DNA from: Thermodesulfobacteriota bacterium
Lineage (GTDB): Bacteria; Desulfobacterota; WTBG01; CAIYCZ01; CAIRTM01
Reading direction: 5' to 3'
Assembly (NCBI GenBank): GCA_028278025.1
Contig: JANQFE010000014.1
Location: 1-60,528, forward strand
Length of the DNA stretch: 60,528 nucleotides
Part shown: positions 27,210-34,308 of the stretch, in pieces
Numbering within the stretch: the first letter of the stretch is position 1
Layout of the letters: every line of letters starts with the position of its first letter
Position numbers and translations under genes: made by a program
The notes under the pieces: model-generated
What the model was told of the DNA's origin: nothing
Seen by the model: only the letters and a program-made list of their open reading frames with translations
Databases searched by the model: none

Positions 27210-28661
27210 ATGGCAGATTATGATTATGATATAGGTGTTATTGGCGGTGGTGCAGCCGGCCTAACGGTTACTGCCGGAGCAGCACAGCTTGGTGCTAAAA
27301 CACTGCTTGTGGAAAAAGAGGACAAGCTGGGTGGCGATTGCCTCCATTGTGGCTGTGTTCCCAGTAAAACACTTATCAAAACCGCAAAGGTCTATCACCA
27401 GATGAAAAACGCAGAAAAATACGGCCTGCCGCGTGCAGCTGTTCAGGCAATTGATTTCAGCAACGTCAGGCAACGTATCATGTCGGTTATAGCTGCTATT
27501 CAACCCCATGATTCTCCCGAGCGATTCTGCAGCCTTGGAGCCCGGGTTGAATTCGGCAACGGGACATTTATCGACGACCATACCCTTTTGCTAAACGGTA
27601 CCCCTCGCAGTGCAAAAACCTGGGTTATTGCAACCGGCTCTTCTCCTGCAATTCCGCCTATTCCGGGGCTCGACGCAACACCCTATATTACCAACAAAGA
27701 CGTCTTCTACCTTGACAGCCTGCCCGAATCTTTGATTGTGCTTGGCGCCGGGCCTATCGCTACGGAAATGGCCCAGGCATTCGGCCGACTGGGGTCACGT
27801 GTTTCGGTTGTACAGCGCAGCAACCAGATTCTCAGCAGGGAAGACCAGGATATGGCTGATGAAATAATGAATGTATTAGGTGCAGAAGGTGTGACATTCC
27901 ATTTAAATGCTCAGGTAAAGGGTGTAAAAAATATCGGGAACGAACGCGAAGTCATACTGACCCAGGGCAACGGAACGACAACCAGCCTCAAGGCCGAAAA
28001 ACTGCTGGTTGCCATGGGACGAAGCCCTAACCTTGACGGACTTGAACTGAAAAATACCGGCATCCAATTCGACCGTAAGGGCATAACCGTTGATCAAAGA
28101 CTGCGTACGAGCCGCAGACATATATTTGCAGCAGGTGATGTGACCGGTGCATATCAGTTCACCCATGCTGCCGGCTATGAGGGGGGAATCGTGATTAGTA
28201 ATGCCGTTTTTCATCTGCCACGCAAAACCGACTATACCTTCTTTCCCTGGTGTACCTATACTGACCCGGAACTTGCCAGCATCGGCCTGAATGAAAAACG
28301 GGCTAAAGCTGCAGGAATCAAGTATTCAGTATGGACAGAAGCTTTCAAAGATAATGACCGCAGTCGTGCCGAAGGTGAACATGTTGGGAAAATTAAAATG
28401 CTGCTAAATGAAAAGGAAAAGCCCATTGGAGTTCAGATATGTGGTCCGCATGCCGGAGATTTAATAAATGAGTGGGTAGCCGCCCTGAACGGCAACATAA
28501 AGCTTTCCACCCTGGCATCATCAGTGCACCCTTATCCGACCCTTGGCGAGATAAACAAGCGAGTGGCCGGAAACTATCTTACTCCTAAAATTTTCTCTGA
28601 AAAAGTCAAGAAAGGACTTAAGTTCTTTTTCCATTTAAAGGGAAGGGCACGTTGCGATTAA
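27210..28661 (+). CDS. Mercuric-reductase-like FAD-dependent pyridine nucleotide-disulfide oxidoreductase
   Basis: A 483-residue class I flavoprotein disulfide reductase. The FAD site GGGAAGLTVTAGAAQLG is followed by the redox pair in GDCLHCGCVPSKTL, which has an extra Cys between the two expected ones. The NAD site is LGAGPIATEMAQAFGRLG, and HIFAAGDVTG and the C-terminal dimerisation domain with HPYPTLGEI follow. There is no C-terminal vicinal Cys pair of true MerA. The substrate is unknown; with TVP38 and the arsenic-type genes upstream, reduction of a thiol-bound metalloid or a lipoyl-like disulfide is possible. The start follows AAAGGAGGG. Confidence 0.88.
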   Translation: MADYDYDIGVIGGGAAGLTVTAGAAQLGAKTLLVEKEDKLGGDCLHCGCVPSKTLIKTAKVYHQMKNAEKYGLPRAAVQAIDFSNVRQRIMSVIAAIQPHDSPERFCSLGARVEFGNGTFIDDHTLLLNGTPRSAKTWVIATGSSPAIPPIPGLDATPYITNKDVFYLDSLPESLIVLGAGPIATEMAQAFGRLGSRVSVVQRSNQILSREDQDMADEIMNVLGAEGVTFHLNAQVKGVKNIGNEREVILTQGNGTTTSLKAEKLLVAMGRSPNLDGLELKNTGIQFDRKGITVDQRLRTSRRHIFAAGDVTGAYQFTHAAGYEGGIVISNAVFHLPRKTDYTFFPWCTYTDPELASIGLNEKRAKAAGIKYSVWTEAFKDNDRSRAEGEHVGKIKMLLNEKEKPIGVQICGPHAGDLINEWVAALNGNIKLSTLASSVHPYPTLGEINKRVAGNYLTPKIFSEKVKKGLKFFFHLKGRARCD

Positions 28662-28700
28662 TTATCCTAAGCCTATAGGATGTTGATTGGTAAAACTGAT

Positions 28701-28828
28701 TAACCGCAGAACCACGCGGACAGACGCAGACTTTTTGCTCCCGCGACGCTGCGGGAGCAAAACCATCAATGGCCCTTCAGGCCAGGGGTATAATACAAAA
28801 CCGATACGATGAACTCTGCAACTTATTA
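28701..28828 (+). repeat. Dispersed hairpin repeat, copy 3
   Basis: TAACCGCAGA end at 28701, hairpin TTTTGCTCCCGC / GCGGGAGCAAAA around 28733-28762, then GGCCCTTCAGGCC and a shortened right part (GATGAACTCTGCAACTTATTA). It lies at the boundary between the arsenic-type cluster and the defence island. Confidence 0.8.
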
Positions 28829-28869
28829 AATCACGAAAAAGATTTTTTGGGGGCAGTCGGCCTGTAGGT

Positions 28870-29130
28870 ATGGGGAAACGCTTCAGTGTTTAAAAAGAAT
28901 ACCGACCCTGAACGATTTAAACAGATCCACCGCTATGCACGGCACGCACTGCCAAAGAACTGGAAGCTCAGAGGCTGGGTGAGGATGCGAACACCCTCAA
29001 CTTCAATGTCATCACCATCGAACCGATAAAGGTACGTTATCTCAATTACCGCAAAGGACTCAGAAACATTATTTGGAAAAAAATGATAATAGTAGTGCAT
29101 TCCAACTGTTGGGCTAAAACAGTTTATTAA
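28870..29130 (+). pseudogene. Decayed gene fragment
   Basis: Protein-like sequence continues across at least two frames. MGKRFSV is followed by a stop at 28891; then KKNTDPERFKQIHRYARHAL continues; then, in another frame, TAKELEAQRLGEDANTLNF and IEPIKVRYLNYRKGLRNII run to the stop at 29130. The last part has the look of a flavin-binding split-barrel C-terminus (pyridoxamine-phosphate-oxidase-like), but I cannot confirm it. The absence of an intact frame and the neighbouring repeat suggest a remnant. Confidence 0.45.
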
Positions 29131-29188
29131 ACTAAACAAAAACTACCTTCTTAAGAATTTATAAACATGGGACATAATGAAATCACTT

Positions 29189-29433
29189 TTAAAAATCAAC
29201 AAGCTTCTCCCAGGAATGCTCCGCATAGCGGTATGCACAATGTTTAACCTGAGGCTTAATTATACACCATTCCAGAATCGGGACGATAATTGCTAAAAGG
29301 GTACATGCTGCCAACTCTAAAACCGCAATTTCTGTGTTTATTAATTTTGGAACAAATACAAGCGTTGCTGCACATGTTGACGAAAGCAGGAACCAAAGCC
29401 ACCTACATCCATAGAGATTTCGTGCAAAGCCAT
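29189..29433 (-). pseudogene. Small membrane protein gene, apparently frameshifted
   Basis: A perfect ribosome site GGAGGAAATT precedes ATG at 29433 (MALHEISMDVGG). After about 12 codons the same frame loses its character and stops. In the frame shifted by two, a hydrophobic sequence continues: WLWFLLSSTCAATLVFVP, then VLELAACTLLAIIVPILEW, ending EHSWEKLVDF at 29191. The span is 245 bp, not a multiple of three. Two membrane segments are evident. It may be a frameshifted gene or a sequencing error; no family is recognised. Confidence 0.45.
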
Positions 29434-29452
29434 AATTTCCTCCATTATTATA

Positions 29453-29538
29453 TTAGCAAGATATTGTATACCGTAATATATTTTAACAGTAATGTCAACC
29501 TTTTTCTTGATATTTTTAGCAAGATATATTATACTGCA
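29453..29538. promoter_or_regulatory. Pair of 23-bp direct repeats in divergent promoter region
   Basis: TTAGCAAGATATTGTATACC (start 29453) and TTAGCAAGATATATTATACT (start 29516), each continuing into RYGTA/GCA, lie 63 bp apart, about six helical turns. They sit between the small membrane gene on the minus strand and the restriction operon on the plus strand, in AT-rich DNA. An operator role for the restriction genes is inferred. Confidence 0.5.
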
Positions 29539-29606
29539 TAATTATGTTTAGTTATAAGGCTGTTTTTATTTGCAGTATACAAGAAATCGTGATAAACATA
29601 TTTGCA

Positions 29607-30194
29607 ATGAAACTTTGTGAAATTTCCCAGATTCAGAGTGGCTATCTCAGCCGCGGCAGCATAAAAGCTTCCGAAGCGGGCTCCCATTTTATCCTTCAGG
29701 CGCGGGATATTGATTCTGAACTCCTCAGTTACAAAACTGAATCCCTTGTGCGGATTGTCCCGGCACTTTCAGAAAAAGACTGGTTGTTAAAAAAGGATGA
29801 TATTGTTTTTATGGCACGCGGTACCCGCAACTACTCTGTAATCATTAAGGACATACTCGATCCTACAATTGCGGCTGCGTGCTTTTTTATAATACGATGT
29901 AATGAAAAAGAGGTTTTGCCTGATTACCTCTGCTGGTATCTCAATCAGTCACCCGTAGAAGAGTATTTGCATCGAAACAGCGGCAGGGGGGTGCATATGC
30001 CGATTGTTCGTCGGCAGGTATTGGAAAATATCGAGTTGCCTGTTCCGTCGATAGAAACCCAGTATAAAATCGTTGAATTGGCAACACTTGCCAAAGAAGA
30101 ACAAAACCTTTACGAAACATTGGCTAGAAAACGCAAACAGTTTGTTACCCAAGCTTGTCTCCAAGCAATAAAAAATGATAGCACAATGAGGTAA
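29607..30194 (+). CDS. Single-domain type I restriction specificity (half-HsdS) protein
   Basis: A 195-residue protein with one target-recognition domain and one C-terminal helix instead of the usual two of each. It opens MKLCEISQIQSGYLSRG, has DDIVFMARGTRNYS in the middle and ends with the conserved IELPVPSIETQYKIVELA plus a coiled-coil helix. Half-size S proteins can dimerise to recognise palindromic sites. The start at 29607 is chosen because the conserved HsdS beginning falls there; upstream codons look random. Stop and hsdM start are separated by 4 bp. Confidence 0.8.
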   Translation: MKLCEISQIQSGYLSRGSIKASEAGSHFILQARDIDSELLSYKTESLVRIVPALSEKDWLLKKDDIVFMARGTRNYSVIIKDILDPTIAAACFFIIRCNEKEVLPDYLCWYLNQSPVEEYLHRNSGRGVHMPIVRRQVLENIELPVPSIETQYKIVELATLAKEEQNLYETLARKRKQFVTQACLQAIKNDSTMR

Positions 30195-30198
30195 TAGT

Positions 30199-31743
30199 AT
30201 GACGGATAAGCAAAAGCGCGACGAAATTTTCAATACGGTTTGGCGGGCCTGCGATACATTTCGCGGTGTTATTGATCCCGGTCAGTATAAGGATTATATC
30301 CTGACTATGCTTTTCGTAAAATATATCAGCGATATTCGCAAATCAAAACTGGCCGAGTATGAAAAGAAATATAAAGGCGATACCGTTCGTATTGAGCGGG
30401 CGCTCAGTCGCGAACGCTTTATTGTGCCCGAAGTTGAGATCCGTGATAAGGAGGATAAGGTCGAAGACCGTTTTATGGCAACATTTGAAAGCCTTTTTGA
30501 TAGGCGTGAACGGTCAAATATCGGGGAGCTTATAAACATACTGCTTGAACACATCGAAGATGTAAACAAAGCAAAACTACATAATGTGTTTCGTAATATT
30601 GATTTTAACAGTGAAGCAAATCTGGGACAGACACGTCAGCGCAATGCGCGCCTCCGTCATCTGCTTGAAGATTTTGCCGCGCTTGATCTGCGCCCTGAGC
30701 ACGTTGGGCATATGGATATTGTCGGCGATGTGTACGAATATCTTATTGCCCGTTTTGCAGCCACTGCCGGTAAAAAAGCCGGTGAGTTTTATACACCTGC
30801 GGCAGTTTCAGAAACCCTTGCTCAGCTGGTAGCACCAAAGCCCGGTGACCGCATCTGCGATCCGACCTGCGGCTCCGGGTCATTGCTCATACGAGCGGCA
30901 CGTCAGGTGGGCTCAAATGATTTTTCGCTCTTCGGACAGGAGATGAACGGCAGCACCTGGGCTCTCTGTAAAATGAACATGTTTCTGCATGAGGTTGATG
31001 CTGCGCGTATCGAATGGGAGGATACCATTCGGCATCCATTGCTTGTGAATGGCGATGCCTTAATGAAATTTGATGTTGTGATAGCAAATCCTCCGTTCAG
31101 TCTTGATAAATGGGGGCAGGAAATCGCTGCTGACGACCGTTACAACCGGTTTAAACGGGGCATACCTCCCAGAAGCAAGGGTGACTGGGCCTTTATTATG
31201 CATATGCTGGCAACCGCAGTAGAGGGAAAAGGCAGGGTCGGTGTCGTCGTACCCCACGGAGTGTTGTTTCGTGGAGGACAGGAAGGCAAAGTCCGGGAGG
31301 CCGTCATACAGGAGAACCTGCTCGATGCTGTTGTCGGAATTCCAGCTAACCTGTTTTACGGAGCCGGTATCCCGGCTGCCTTGCTGGTGTTTGACAAGGC
31401 ACGCAAAACCCACGGCAAGAATAAAGTTCTTTTCATTGATGCCAGCCGAGAATATGAACAAGGCACCAATCAGAACCTGCTCAGGCAGCAGGATATAGAT
31501 AAAATCGTAAACACCTACCGTAATAAAAAGGTTATTGATAAATACTCGTATCTTGCATCTTATGCCGAAATTGAAGAGAACGAGTTCAATCTTAACATCC
31601 CGCGTTATGTTGATACATTTGGGCCGGAACCTGAAATTGATATCGCAGCCGTGCAAAAAGAAATAAAAGACATTGAGAAAGATCTGAAAAAAATTCAAGA
31701 CAGAATGGACGGATATTTGAAAGAGCTGGGGTTTGTAAAGTAG
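30199..31743 (+). CDS. hsdM: Type I restriction-modification N6-adenine methyltransferase subunit
   Basis: A 514-residue HsdM. The N-terminal helical HsdM_N domain (about 8-150) is followed by the methyltransferase fold with the SAM-binding motif at 216-230 (DPTCGSGSLL) and the catalytic NPPF at 297-300. It methylates adenine in the recognition site set by an HsdS subunit. It starts after GAGGTAATAGT, 4 bp from the half-HsdS stop, so the two are certainly co-transcribed. Which specificity subunit it partners (the half protein or the full HsdS at 32817) is not clear. Confidence 0.96.
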   Translation: MTDKQKRDEIFNTVWRACDTFRGVIDPGQYKDYILTMLFVKYISDIRKSKLAEYEKKYKGDTVRIERALSRERFIVPEVEIRDKEDKVEDRFMATFESLFDRRERSNIGELINILLEHIEDVNKAKLHNVFRNIDFNSEANLGQTRQRNARLRHLLEDFAALDLRPEHVGHMDIVGDVYEYLIARFAATAGKKAGEFYTPAAVSETLAQLVAPKPGDRICDPTCGSGSLLIRAARQVGSNDFSLFGQEMNGSTWALCKMNMFLHEVDAARIEWEDTIRHPLLVNGDALMKFDVVIANPPFSLDKWGQEIAADDRYNRFKRGIPPRSKGDWAFIMHMLATAVEGKGRVGVVVPHGVLFRGGQEGKVREAVIQENLLDAVVGIPANLFYGAGIPAALLVFDKARKTHGKNKVLFIDASREYEQGTNQNLLRQQDIDKIVNTYRNKKVIDKYSYLASYAEIEENEFNLNIPRYVDTFGPEPEIDIAAVQKEIKDIEKDLKKIQDRMDGYLKELGFVK

Positions 31744-31786
31744 CTTTTTGAGGCAATCTGAGATGATATTCACACAAAAAAATCAC

Positions 31787-31815
31787 TTGATTTTAGACAA
31801 AACCATGCTATTATT
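31787..31815 (+). promoter_or_regulatory. Putative promoter of small RNA upstream of Abi gene
   Basis: TTGATT (31787-31792), a 17-bp spacer and ATTATT (31810-31815), giving a predicted start near 31821 just before the structured element. The promoter lies inside the restriction operon, 43 bp after the hsdM stop. Confidence 0.5.
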
Positions 31816-31820
31816 TATAA

Positions 31821-31879
31821 CAGCATACCCGCCAAGCCTCTGGCCCAGCCAAGCTCAAATGTGGCGGGTTTTTGTTTTA
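31821..31879 (+). ncRNA. Candidate small structured RNA associated with Abi HEPN gene
   Basis: A short element with outer stem ACCCGCCA (31827-31834) / TGGCGGGT (31862-31869), an internal region with a possible GCC-tct-GGC mini-hairpin and CCAGCCAAGCTC, and a T-rich tail. It has its own predicted promoter and ends directly before the Abi ribosome site at 31882. It could be a plain terminator. However, Abi-family HEPN proteins are reported to be encoded beside small structured RNAs that act as antitoxins, and position and shape fit that. Confidence 0.55.
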
Positions 31880-31893
31880 TTAGGGAGGGCCAT

Positions 31894-32820
31894 ATGAAAT
31901 ATACAAAGCCCTCTCTAAACTTCGAACAACAAGCCGACCTGCTTCTCGGCCGCGGCCTTCAGGCTGACCGCAAAGAACTTATCAACCGCCTGAGCGATGT
32001 AAACTACTATCGTCTCAGCGCCTACTGGTATACCTACCGCATCCCCGACGATTCCGAAGACCGCCTTCTGCCGAAAACCTCTTTTAAAACGATTTGGAAC
32101 CGCTATGTGTTCGACCGTCACTTGCGACTTCTGGTAATGGATGCAATTGAGCGGGTGGAAATATCCATCCGCACCCGCATGACGGAGCTTTTCACCCGGC
32201 AGCATGGCGCTTTCGGCTATCTGTATTCAAGTGGTTTTGGCGATAGATTTGATATTGAAGAACATGGTCGTCTTGTTTCTGAAATTCGCCGCAACACCCG
32301 CCGCAGCCAGGAAGATTTTGTCAGACATTTTAAAACAAAATATAGTGAGGAGAAAGATTTACCCCTCTGGATGGTGGTAGAGGTAATGACCTTCGGAAAT
32401 TTGCTAACCATGTTTCGGCATCTTACCATGCACGACAAGCGTACCATAGCAAAGGTTTATGGATTGAAGGCAAAAGTGCTCGAATCCTGGCTTGTAACCA
32501 TTAACTACATACGCAACCTGTGTGCCCACCATGCCCGCTTGTGGAATCGCGAACTGGCAATCAAACCGCTTATTCCTGTTAGAAAACATCATCACGAATG
32601 GCATTCCCCGGTAACCATTCCTAACAACCGTATATTTTCCGTGCTTTCCCTTTTGAACTACTTGATGCAAAAAATTGCGCCCCAGAGTCGTTGGCATAAC
32701 CATCTTGATGAGCTTCTACAGCAGTACAAAAAAAATATCCCCTTGCCTCAAATGGGTTTTGTTGAAAATTGGCAGCAACATGCGTTGTGGAAGCAGGATG
32801 TGGAGGCACGGCAGCAATGA
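31894..32820 (+). CDS. Abi family (Abi_2/AbiF-AbiD) abortive-infection HEPN protein
   Basis: A 308-residue protein of the Abi_2 family. It has the N-terminal signature KPSLNFEQQADLLLGRGL and RLSDVNYYRLSAYWY, and the HEPN ribonuclease motif R-x4-H in YIRNLCAHHARLWNRE (R207, H212). Such proteins are toxins that cleave RNA when phage infection disturbs their control. The start is ATG 31894, eight bases from GGGAGGG; an upstream GTG in frame lacks family similarity. The gene interrupts the restriction operon. Its TGA stop overlaps the hsdS ATG (ATGA at 32817-32820), so the two are translationally coupled. Confidence 0.9.
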   Translation: MKYTKPSLNFEQQADLLLGRGLQADRKELINRLSDVNYYRLSAYWYTYRIPDDSEDRLLPKTSFKTIWNRYVFDRHLRLLVMDAIERVEISIRTRMTELFTRQHGAFGYLYSSGFGDRFDIEEHGRLVSEIRRNTRRSQEDFVRHFKTKYSEEKDLPLWMVVEVMTFGNLLTMFRHLTMHDKRTIAKVYGLKAKVLESWLVTINYIRNLCAHHARLWNRELAIKPLIPVRKHHHEWHSPVTIPNNRIFSVLSLLNYLMQKIAPQSRWHNHLDELLQQYKKNIPLPQMGFVENWQQHALWKQDVEARQQ

Positions 32821-34115
32821 CAAAAGATCCGAATAAAAACAGGCTGGGATATAAAAAAACGAAGGTAGGCTGGATACCAAAAGATTGGGAATGTAAGCAT
32901 CTTCATCATTATTCATCAAAAATTGGCAGCGGTTGTACTCCAAAAGGAGGCCGCGATACTTATTTGCATGAGGGAATACCATTTATTAGAAGTCAGAATG
33001 TGCACAATGGATCCTTTATGCGAGACGGATTAGTCTACATCTCTGAAGAGCAACATGAAAAAATGAAGGGCACACAGGTTCGTCCTTTTGATGTTCTCTA
33101 CAATATTACAGGAGCATCAATTGGCCGCTGTTGTATATTCCCCGAGGAGTTGAAAGAGGCGAATGTAAATCAACATGTTTGTATTGTTCGCACACAACCA
33201 GATTTACTCTTTCCTGAGTACCTCTGTGCCCTGCTAAATTCAGACATTGGACGCAGACAGCTCTATGAAAACCAAGCTGGTGGTGGACGAGAAGGATTGA
33301 ACTTTGAAAATCTACGATCATTCCGGATCTCAATACCAACACTTCCCGAACAAAAAAAAATTGCTGAAATACTATCCACATGGGATGACACCATCGAACA
33401 GACCCACAATCTGCTTGATGCAAAAAAACGCCAAAAAAAAGCTCTTATGCAGCAACTGCCTACTGGTAAAAAAAGAGGCTCAAATTTTATAAAATCATCT
33501 GAATATTTTAAACACAGATTTTTTGAGATTCCAAGGGATTGGGGCTATCCAAAAATTGGTGAGATTGCAAAGGAATGTACTGAACGAAATCAAAATTCCG
33601 AACAGCTGACGGTGTTGTCCTGTTCAAAACATAAAGGTTTTGTTGAGTCTGCACAGTATTTTGGAAAGCAGGTGTTTAGTGAAGATAGGTCAAATTACAA
33701 AGTCATAAAAAAAGGCTGGTTTGGGTATCCATCAAATCATATTGAAGAGGGCTCAATAGGGCTTCTTCAAAAACATAATATAGGAATTGTGAGCCCAATA
33801 TATACAATTTTTAGAACATCTCCAAAAGTTATTCCTGAATATTTTTACGCGTTGTTTAAAACAGAAACATTTAGACATATATTTCAGATAAGTACTAATG
33901 CTTCTGTTGACAGGCGAGGAAGTTTAAGATGGAACGAATTTTCCTTAATCCATGTCCCTTTGCCATCTAAAGAAGAACAACGTTACATTGTTAATGTTCT
34001 TTCTGCTTCTGATTATGAAATCAATAACCTGGAAAACAAATTGATAGCCCTTAAAAAACAAAAGCGCGGATTAATGCAAAAGCTGCTGACGGGGCAGATT
34101 CGCGTAAAGGTGTAA
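32817..34115 (+). CDS. hsdS: Type I restriction specificity subunit
   Basis: A 432-residue HsdS with two target-recognition domains. TRD1 (about 15-190) begins GYKKTKVGWIPKDWE and ends with the conserved region SIPTLPEQKKIAEILSTWDDTI and a long helix. TRD2 (about 230-400) ends with VPLPSKEEQRYIVNVLSA and the second helix. The paired conserved regions set the spacing between the two halves of a bipartite recognition site. The start codon overlaps the Abi stop. It follows hsdM in function but is separated from it by the Abi gene. Confidence 0.94.
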   Translation: MTKDPNKNRLGYKKTKVGWIPKDWECKHLHHYSSKIGSGCTPKGGRDTYLHEGIPFIRSQNVHNGSFMRDGLVYISEEQHEKMKGTQVRPFDVLYNITGASIGRCCIFPEELKEANVNQHVCIVRTQPDLLFPEYLCALLNSDIGRRQLYENQAGGGREGLNFENLRSFRISIPTLPEQKKIAEILSTWDDTIEQTHNLLDAKKRQKKALMQQLPTGKKRGSNFIKSSEYFKHRFFEIPRDWGYPKIGEIAKECTERNQNSEQLTVLSCSKHKGFVESAQYFGKQVFSEDRSNYKVIKKGWFGYPSNHIEEGSIGLLQKHNIGIVSPIYTIFRTSPKVIPEYFYALFKTETFRHIFQISTNASVDRRGSLRWNEFSLIHVPLPSKEEQRYIVNVLSASDYEINNLENKLIALKKQKRGLMQKLLTGQIRVKV

Positions 34116-34205
34116 TTATGATAATCGTGGGAGGAACATCCCGGTTTATAGCATTCTTTGACAAATGCAGTGCAATGACTGGAAAAATTTTTCATGAAAA
34201 CAAAA

Positions 34206-34233
34206 TAGGCATCTCCGTTTCCAGAGATGCCTA
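34206..34233 (+). other. Hairpin in the hsdS-hsdR gap
   Basis: Perfect 10-bp stem TAGGCATCTC (34206-34215) / GAGATGCCTA (34224-34233) with an 8-nt loop and no T-run. It may be a processing or attenuation site that tunes nuclease expression relative to methylation. A 61-codon reading frame spans the gap but has no ribosome site. Confidence 0.4.
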
Positions 34234-34308
34234 CCGACCGGGTATTCCCAGTCCCTTTGTTTATTACAATATGGCATTAGGGTTGTTTGATGTCAAGGGG
34301 TAAAAACG

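Noticed and set aside
27210..28661. True mercuric reductase (merA)
   Set aside because: The C-terminal vicinal cysteine pair needed to bind Hg(II) is missing and there is no heavy-metal-associated N-terminal domain.
31060..31773. A 237-codon minus-strand frame opposite hsdM
   Set aside because: Antisense to conserved methyltransferase motifs; coding is on the plus strand.
34118..34303. A 61-codon frame between hsdS and hsdR
   Set aside because: No ribosome site, spans the hairpin at 34206-34233, and shows no protein-like pattern.
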